This document shows positions 58,500-64,000 of a stretch of 64,000 nucleotides of DNA, one piece after another. Origin of the DNA: Methanobacteriaceae archaeon (GTDB taxonomy: Archaea > Methanobacteriota > Methanobacteria > Methanobacteriales > Methanobacteriaceae); contig JASEJD010000002.1 in NCBI GenBank assembly GCA_030016715.1, positions 179,179-243,178 of the forward strand, in the 5' to 3' direction. Made by a program: the position numbers and the translations under genes. The notes under the pieces were generated by a model, which worked only from the letters and a program-made list of their open reading frames with translations, had not been told where the DNA came from and did no database searches. How positions within the stretch are numbered: the stretch's first letter is position 1; the number at the start of each line of letters is the position of its first letter.

Positions 58500-59849
58500 A
58501 TGAATTCATACTATAACGAGGAAATAGAAACTATGGACAGGAATCAGCTTGACGCGCTGGTAGAAGAAAGGATAAAATATACAGTGGAATATGCCTATGA
58601 AAATTCACCTTTTTATAGGAAATGGTTTGAAAATAATAACATAAAACCTTCAGATATTAAAACCCATGATGATCTAAGGGAACTACCCATAATCACAGGA
58701 AGCACTATAAGAGAAAAACAGCCTCCTGAAACAAATGATTTTGAATTTAAGTGTACAGATTGGGATAATGTTTTTACTATCCACGAAACCAGCGGAACTA
58801 GTGGAATGCCTAAATCATTTTTCTTAACCTGGGAGGATTGGAACCGATACGCCGAAAAATACGCTCGATCATTTGTATCACAAAATTTTGTTAAAGGAGA
58901 TCGGGTGGTAGTATGTGCTTCTTACGGCATGAATGTAGGGGCAAATACCATGACCTTAGCAGCCCAAAAAATTGGAATGGCCATAATTCCAGAGGGCAGA
59001 TGCACATTTCCCGTAAGAATTATGGAACATTATAAACCCACTGGCATTGTTGCCAGCATATTTAAACTAATAAGGCTAGCACGGAGGATGAGTGCAGAAG
59101 GATTAGACCCTAAAGATTCCAGTATAAAACGTTTAATAGCGGGAGGGGAAAGTTTCGCCGAAGAATCACGAGCATATGTGGAGGAATTATGGGATGTGGA
59201 TGTTTTTAATACCTATGGTAGTACTGAGGGAACTATGTGTGGAGAATGCCATCAAAAGGTAGGTTTACATGTACCTGAAGATCTGGTACATCTGGATGTA
59301 TATGATCCTCAACTCAAAGATTTTGTGGAAGATGGTGAATGCGGAAGACTGGTATTAACCACCTTACTCCCGGTGGGAGGTAAATCTGGCACACTTCTTC
59401 TTAATTACGATACTGAAGATACCACGGTGGTTGTATCACGTGAAAAATGTCCTTGTGGCAGAACCCACATGAGAATTATGAATCCTCAGAGAGAAACTGA
59501 AACATACTGGATAGCTGGTTCACCTTTTAACAGGGTAGATGTTGAAGCAGCGGTATTCCAGCGTGAAAACATGGAATATCTCACTGGGGAATATGAAACA
59601 TTCCTCTATGGAGATGAAGATGAAGGCGAAGTAACTATGAGAGTGAGCATGGAATGCCAAGAAATCAATCACTGCGAGGAGGAACAAGTTAAAGAAAATT
59701 TCATCAAATCCTTTTTTAAGTATAAACCCATTTTATATGATGCTTATTCTGAGGGAATACTTAACATGGTATTTAACTTCACCAAACCTGGAGAATTAGA
59801 GTTTTACAAGATTAAAGGAAGACCAAAACGCATAGTAGATCGTAGATAG
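58500..59849 (+). CDS. Coenzyme F390 synthetase-like adenylate-forming enzyme
   Basis: This 449-residue protein belongs to the phenylacetate-CoA ligase/adenylating superfamily. It has HETSGTSGMPKSFFLTWEDW as the ATP-binding loop, NTYGSTEGTMCGEC as motif A5, and a CPCGRTHMRI segment. The match in length and CxC motifs is to coenzyme F390 synthetase of Methanobacterium, which joins AMP to F420 under oxidative stress. The function is by family. ATG 58500 follows AAGGGG by six bases; an ATG at 58455 lacks an SD. Confidence 0.85.
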   Translation: MNSYYNEEIETMDRNQLDALVEERIKYTVEYAYENSPFYRKWFENNNIKPSDIKTHDDLRELPIITGSTIREKQPPETNDFEFKCTDWDNVFTIHETSGTSGMPKSFFLTWEDWNRYAEKYARSFVSQNFVKGDRVVVCASYGMNVGANTMTLAAQKIGMAIIPEGRCTFPVRIMEHYKPTGIVASIFKLIRLARRMSAEGLDPKDSSIKRLIAGGESFAEESRAYVEELWDVDVFNTYGSTEGTMCGECHQKVGLHVPEDLVHLDVYDPQLKDFVEDGECGRLVLTTLLPVGGKSGTLLLNYDTEDTTVVVSREKCPCGRTHMRIMNPQRETETYWIAGSPFNRVDVEAAVFQRENMEYLTGEYETFLYGDEDEGEVTMRVSMECQEINHCEEEQVKENFIKSFFKYKPILYDAYSEGILNMVFNFTKPGELEFYKIKGRPKRIVDRR

Positions 59850-59883
59850 TATAAAAAAATGTTTTAATTAATGGAGAAGATGA

Positions 59884-61137
59884 ATGTTAAATGCCAAGAC
59901 TTATATTACTGATAATGAAGGAATAGGGGGAAGAATAAGAGCTAAATATGAAGATTTCTATGTTGAAGAACTTCCAGAAACACTTCCCAGTGGAAAAGGA
60001 CCAAATACTTGGCTATTTATTGAGAAGGTGGGAAGAAATACATTGGATGTTGTACTGGACATTGCCCGCATTCTACATATAAGTCGTAAGAGAATGGGAT
60101 TTGCTGGAATGAAAGATAAGAAAGCTCTAACTCGCCAATGGTTATGTGTTAGTAATATAAAACCCGAGGAACTTTTAAATCTTGAAAATCAACTTCATAA
60201 TGTTAAAATACTCTCCATAATGCCTAATGAAAAAAAATTAAGGATTGGACAGCTTTTAGGAAATAAATTCCGTATATTAATCCGTGAAGTCGATGATATT
60301 CAAAGGGCAACCAAAACAGCTAATAAGGTTTTATCTAAACTTCTTGAAACCGGAGTACCTAATTATTATGGGTGGCAGAGGTTTGGATATCCTCGCACCA
60401 ACACCCATCGAGTGGGAAGGGCCTTAATTGACAATGATCTCAAAAAAACTGTGGATTCCTACATAGGAAATCCCTACGATAATGAACCAGACTACATAAA
60501 AAATGCACGAAGGTTATATGATCAGGGGAATATTCAAGGGTCATACAATGAAATGCCATCAAAAATGAGATATGAAAGGATGATGCTTCGTGTTATATTA
60601 AAGGAGCAAAAAAAGAAAAATAAATTAGATGATATCTCATATAAAAAAGCCATTGAAAGCCTTCCTAAACCATTAAAGAGAATGTTTGTACACGCCTACC
60701 AATCTTACCTATTTAATCAGGCCGTAAGTGAAAGGGCCAAGTATGGCATCAATAAATATGTTGAAGGCGATATTCTTATTGATAATGATGAACATCTGGT
60801 TCATGAATTTAAAGAAGAAGAAGCGGATTTGATGATAAAAAACTTCAAAATACATCCAACTGCACCCCTTTTTGGAAGTAAAGTTCCTTTGGCGGGTGGA
60901 AGTATAGGAGAAATGGAAGAAAATATTTTAAAATCAGAAAATATATCTAAAAATGATTTCGAAGTACCAAAAATGCCAAAACTTGGAAGCCATGGCCTAA
61001 GAAGATCCATAAGATTTAAAATTTGGGACACCTCTGCAATTGCTACAAATGATGGTGTATTAATCCAGTTCTCCATTCCAAAAGGCTGCTATGCCACAGC
61101 AGTTTTACGTGAAATAATGAAAAACGAGGTGGTATAA
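59884..61137 (+). CDS. truD: tRNA pseudouridine(13) synthase TruD
   Basis: This 417-residue protein belongs to the TruD family, which makes pseudouridine at position 13 of tRNA. Family segments include [18 protein letters not shown] (residues about 23-40), [19 protein letters not shown] with the catalytic Asp in [24 protein letters not shown] and [15 protein letters not shown]. The archaeal insert with the extra domain is present. GGAGA precedes ATG 59884. Its stop overlaps the start of the next gene in TAATG, so the two are coupled. Confidence 0.95.
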   Translation: MLNAKTYITDNEGIGGRIRAKYEDFYVEELPETLPSGKGPNTWLFIEKVGRNTLDVVLDIARILHISRKRMGFAGMKDKKALTRQWLCVSNIKPEELLNLENQLHNVKILSIMPNEKKLRIGQLLGNKFRILIREVDDIQRATKTANKVLSKLLETGVPNYYGWQRFGYPRTNTHRVGRALIDNDLKKTVDSYIGNPYDNEPDYIKNARRLYDQGNIQGSYNEMPSKMRYERMMLRVILKEQKKKNKLDDISYKKAIESLPKPLKRMFVHAYQSYLFNQAVSERAKYGINKYVEGDILIDNDEHLVHEFKEEEADLMIKNFKIHPTAPLFGSKVPLAGGSIGEMEENILKSENISKNDFEVPKMPKLGSHGLRRSIRFKIWDTSAIATNDGVLIQFSIPKGCYATAVLREIMKNEVV

Positions 61138-61553
61138 TGAAAGATTCTGTAAAAATAATTAAATGTAAAAAAATATCTAGAGGCCAAGCCCAAGGCGAAG
61201 TTATTCTTAGTAAAGATTCATTAAGTTTTCTTGGAGGGGTAAATCCAAAAACAGGTATTGTAATAGATCCTGGACACGAATTATATGGTGAAAATATAAC
61301 TAACAAGATACTAATAATACCCTCGGGCAAAGGATCCACAGTGGGATCCTATGTTATATTTCAAATGGCTAAAAATAAAACAGCACCACTTGCAATTATA
61401 TCCATTAAAGCTGAACCAATTATTGCAACCGGTGCTATAATGGCAGGCATCCCAATGGTTCATAAGCCGGATGCAGATATCTTTAATTTATTAAAAAATG
61501 GGGACATAGTCGAGGTTAATGCAGATCAAGCCACTATAACCCTATTCAATTAG
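61137..61553 (+). CDS. Phosphomevalonate dehydratase small subunit (aconitase X swivel, DUF126)
   Basis: This 138-residue protein is the aconitase-X small (swivel) subunit, with [20 protein letters not shown] and the [11 protein letters not shown] loop holding the catalytic Ser. With the large AcnX subunit it dehydrates phosphomevalonate in the archaeal modified mevalonate pathway for lipid synthesis. The large subunit is not in the window. It overlaps truD upstream and converges on a DUF5518-type gene, overlapping by four bases at their stops. Confidence 0.88.
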   Translation: MKDSVKIIKCKKISRGQAQGEVILSKDSLSFLGGVNPKTGIVIDPGHELYGENITNKILIIPSGKGSTVGSYVIFQMAKNKTAPLAIISIKAEPIIATGAIMAGIPMVHKPDADIFNLLKNGDIVEVNADQATITLFN

Positions 61554-61945
61554 AAATTTTCACTTTTTTTAGTAGACTCCCCAATGGCCCCACCAACTGC
61601 TCCTAAAACTCCACATATCAGAACAGCCAGAACCGTAATAAAGACGGCTATTATAATACCAATAGTCCCTATGACTATACCTATCTCAGTCAATATTAAA
61701 CCAATTATGGCGCTTAGAGCCCCAAAACCTATTAAAGATAAGAGTCCTATAATTAAACCACCAATTAATCCAGCAATACCACCATTTTTAATTCCTTCCA
61801 ACTCTTCTTCATCTATAAAGTATACAGTTATAAATCCGCCAGCTAAAGGTCCTAAGAAAAATAGAGGGAAGAATGCTAACACAAGTACTAGGGTAAATAC
61901 AGCTGTAATAATGGCTCCTATTCCAATTGCTTTCCAGTCAGTCAT
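61550..61945 (-). CDS. DUF5518-type small membrane protein
   Basis: This 131-residue protein has an MTDWK start, then three to four glycine-rich hydrophobic helices, with a charged [15 protein letters not shown] loop typical of DUF5518. It ends in [19 protein letters not shown] lies just before the ATG. It is the third of a run of related glycine-rich membrane genes on this strand. Function unknown; the family is confined largely to methanogens. Confidence 0.75.
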   Translation of the reverse strand: MTDWKAIGIGAIITAVFTLVLVLAFFPLFFLGPLAGGFITVYFIDEEELEGIKNGGIAGLIGGLIIGLLSLIGFGALSAIIGLILTEIGIVIGTIGIIIAVFITVLAVLICGVLGAVGGAIGESTKKSENF

Positions 61946-62064
61946 CTGATCACCTTTTAAAATTTTTTAAAATAAATTTTGTATTGATATTAATTAAAGT
62001 TATAAAATATGTTATTGATTTTTAATTTAAAAAAGAAAAAAGAAAAAAAAGATTAAATGGATTA

Positions 62065-62429
62065 TTAGGCTTCTCCTTTAATCACTACACCTATAGCTCC
62101 ACCTATAGCTCCAATAATGGCGGATATTATGATATTTACTATTGATATTATTAGACCAGCACCTACTATCGCTAATCCCAATTCTCCTCCGAGAGCAGCG
62201 CCAGCTATTAATGCCAGAATTAACCCAATAATTCCACCTATTACTCCTACAATAGCTCCGTGTATTGCACCATTCATATAGTCTCCGCCAACACTGTAAC
62301 CAACATATATTGTTGCTAATAGGTATCCTATTAATGATCCCCATTGTCCTGCTATTGCACCTAAAATTATCCCTAAATAATTGCTAATATGAAGCCTATA
62401 ATGACTGGTTTCCATTGTACTTCTACCAT
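62065..62429 (-). pseudogene. DUF5518-type gene with a one-base frameshift
   Basis: A strong SD (GGAGGTG, 62442-62436) is six bases before ATG 62429, which encodes MVEVQWKPVIIGFILAII and then hits TAG. In the next frame the protein continues LGIILGAIAGQWGSLIGY to a DUF5518-type end (IGGAIGVVIKGEA). Adding one T in the T run (minus strand, 62377-62375) joins the two into about 121 residues that match the neighbouring paralogue at 62600-62968. The ATG at 62415, which would rescue the second frame, has no SD. Either a true pseudogene or a base missed in the sequence. Confidence 0.75.
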
Positions 62430-62599
62430 GCTTTTCACCTCCATTTAAGTTTTAACATATTTGTATTAAGTAATATACTTAATATTTTTTTCTTTTTAAA
62501 TCTTGATAAAGAATAACATTGAAAATGGAAGTTAAAATTCTTAACTTCGTGATATCAAAATTTATAGTTTTTAAAATAAATAATCTAATAAACTATTGA

Positions 62600-62968
62600 T
62601 CAAGATTCTCCTTTTACTATAGCTCCAACAGCACCACCTAGGGCCATGATTATTACAACACCCAGAGTACTTATCAATAGCACTATGGCTGTAAAGCCAG
62701 CAATAGCGAATCCAACAATACCTAAGAGTAATGTGCCGAATATTATCATCAATATTGCAATTATAATGGCTCCAAAAGCTCCAGATATTGCACCGTTAGT
62801 TGCACCGTTCATTGCATCTTCATTTACCATGTAACCTACAACCATACCTGCGATGAAAACTCCTAAAATTCCGCCAAAGGGACCTCCAAAAGTTCCGAAA
62901 ATTGCGCCTAATATAATTGAAAGACAAAATCCAACAATCACCGCTCCCCAATTAATAATAGTAATCAC
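62600..62968 (-). CDS. DUF5518-type small membrane protein
   Basis: This 122-residue product has four glycine-rich helices, with the [17 protein letters not shown] loop and VGAIVKGES end shared with its neighbours. The GTG start at 62968 has no SD upstream and lies inside GAGGTGAT, which itself looks like an SD. If that SD is used, the start would be ATT 62959, seven bases later, giving the family-like short N-terminus before INWG. Function unknown. Confidence 0.72.
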   Translation of the reverse strand: MITIINWGAVIVGFCLSIILGAIFGTFGGPFGGILGVFIAGMVVGYMVNEDAMNGATNGAISGAFGAIIIAILMIIFGTLLLGIVGFAIAGFTAIVLLISTLGVVIIMALGGAVGAIVKGES

Positions 62969-63015
62969 CTCTAATCGAATTCAAACCCAAAAATTAAAAA
63001 ATAGAGAAAATTATT

Positions 63016-63324
63016 TTATTCCAGTTCAAGTTTTATTCCACCGATTTTCGGAGCAAGTAGGTTGTATATCAGCGCTAATATTGCATACATTATAAAACCA
63101 CCTATAAAAGCCATTATAGGCCACACTATAATGAAGAAAACGGCTGAAAATGCTCCACTAAATCCTGCAGTACTGATTGCGTCAGATGGAACCATAGCTA
63201 AAATAGAAGCTGTAAATATGGTCATAATAATTCCCATAATTAGAGTGACCACTGCCAACACGGCTCCGGTAATCAATGCAAAAGGTACAACTGGAACAGA
63301 TTTAATTTCTTTAATATCACCCAT
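63016..63324 (-). CDS. Small membrane protein (DUF3566-like)
   Basis: This 102-residue protein has three hydrophobic helices (VPFALITGAVLAVVTLIMGI, a second after the SDAISTAGFSG loop, and a third before LLAPKIGGIKLELE). The ending, with a basic-acidic alternation, resembles small DUF3566-like membrane proteins. GGGGAGGTG lies just before the ATG. It is first in the run of four small membrane genes on this strand. Confidence 0.65.
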   Translation of the reverse strand: MGDIKEIKSVPVVPFALITGAVLAVVTLIMGIIMTIFTASILAMVPSDAISTAGFSGAFSAVFFIIVWPIMAFIGGFIMYAILALIYNLLAPKIGGIKLELE

Positions 63325-63455
63325 TTTTTCACCTCCCCTAATTAATTAACATTTTTAATTATAGAGTTTAATTCTTATATTTCTTTCTTCTTAACTTCTA
63401 AACAAAAAATAAATTTTATAAATGCAAATTATATATTTGAAGAAGAGGGATTATT

Positions 63456-64000
63456 ATTAAATTAAATAATAAAAGAGTTATTTATCTATTATTATTTTCA
63501 GTTTTTTTTATTCTAATATTCACATCTTTTTTTTGGATTTTCTCTCATTAAAACTTATTCTAGGATTTAGCGCGGTTTTACTGATTTTAAGTTACAATTT
63601 GGAAAGAAAACTTAATAGTTGGCAATATAAAATCTTTATTTATGTCATATTCATTTTCCCAATTATTGAAACAAGTATAAAAATCTTTAACAAATATTAC
63701 ATAAATTCACACTTCATCACCGTAAATTACATAGATTATTGCAATGGAATTGAACATTTATTGGCGGGGATTGCAGTAGGCGTAATAATACTACCTTTCA
63801 TTGCTGATATTATTAAAAAATTGGAAAAGATGCAAAAAATATTATTATTTGTTCCATTAGTAAGCTTTTCCTGTCTTTCTTATGAATTAATTGGATATTA
63901 CTTTTTCTATTTAAACAAGCCGTACATGGATTTACTCTATCAAGATACAATGCATGACCTTACTATGAACATATTGGGGGCATTAATTGCTTTTTTTTAT
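63456..64000 (+). pseudogene. Membrane protein gene, frameshifted and cut by the window edge
   Basis: The first part, starting at ATT 63456 six bases after GAGGG, reads KLNNKRVIYLLLFSVFFILIF and ends at TAA 63549-63551. From the T8 run (63527-63534) the next frame is open to the end of the window and encodes further membrane helices (LILGFSAVLLILSY, IFIYVIFIFPII, LLAGIAVGVIILPFI) and DTMHDLTMNILGALIAF, resembling DUF2238/VanZ-like proteins. One more T in the run would join the two frames. No ATG is available for either part at the start, so both a near-cognate start and a frameshift are needed to explain it. Confidence 0.55.

Overview
The window is AT-rich chromosomal DNA from a hydrogenotrophic methanogenic archaeon, almost certainly a member of the Methanobacteriales and most like the genus Methanobacterium. 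The evidence is gene content: archaeal-type LeuS, Alba chromatin protein, SepRS (O-phosphoseryl-tRNA ligase), thiol:fumarate reductase subunit A, CfbD of coenzyme F430 synthesis, a coenzyme F390 synthetase-like protein, CTP-dependent riboflavin kinase, TruD, the small subunit of phosphomevalonate dehydratase, and several DUF5518-type small membrane proteins. Genes carry strong Shine-Dalgarno (SD) sequences of the GGAGGTGATC type, and some promoters show archaeal TATA boxes.

Layout. 0.4-4.8 kb: a signalling cluster of four response-regulator proteins, two of them fused to histidine kinases. 5 kb: Alba with its own promoter and terminator. 5.4-9.6 kb: a minus-strand operon with a PadR repressor, ABC ATPase, ABC-2 permease and an eight-repeat PQQ-like propeller surface protein; palindromic sites overlap the predicted transcription start. 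9.7-17.3 kb: mixed metabolic and membrane genes (TIM-barrel isomerase-like, DUF362 ferredoxin, TMEM175-like channel, a soluble P-type-ATPase-like HAD protein, LysE exporter, ornithine cyclodeaminase family, coiled-coil protein, secreted transglutaminase-like protein). 18.2-28.3 kb: TrkA-type protein, DUF1624 protein, GatA, a permuted CobB-like protein, RibB and RibK, SepRS, TfrA. 28.4-31.9 kb: an NMT1/SsuA-type ABC importer whose permease gene is split by an IS630-family element of about 1.08 kb; the target can be rebuilt exactly. 31.9-44.3 kb: HAD phosphatase, deaminase DadD, HisG, MacB-type exporter, FAH-family protein, LeuS, CutA, NadE, a Get3/ArsA-type ATPase followed by two small genes, CbiE. 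44.4-58 kb: secreted subtilase, YchF, Na+/K+-like P-type ATPase, SfsA, an M14-like secreted protein, CfbD, a nucleotidyltransferase-cupin fusion, HisH, an AIR-synthase-related protein, a pilin-like protein and a PAP2-like protein. 58-64 kb: tRNA-Arg(GCG), F390 synthetase-like protein, TruD, phosphomevalonate dehydratase small subunit, then a cluster of small glycine-rich membrane proteins and a frameshifted gene cut by the window edge.

The most unusual signal is at translation starts. Three genes (17327 minus, 23131 plus, 43146 plus) have no usable ATG, GTG or TTG. Each has a good SD sequence, exactly six bases, and then ACG in the correct frame. Four further genes (3952, about 16044, 62959, 63456) have an SD followed at 5-8 bases by AUA or AUU in frame. 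The long genes in the window are intact, so random sequencing error does not easily explain a cluster of changes confined to start codons. Some of these cases, and two other small genes, could instead be explained by single-base deletions, so read-level and comparative checks are needed.
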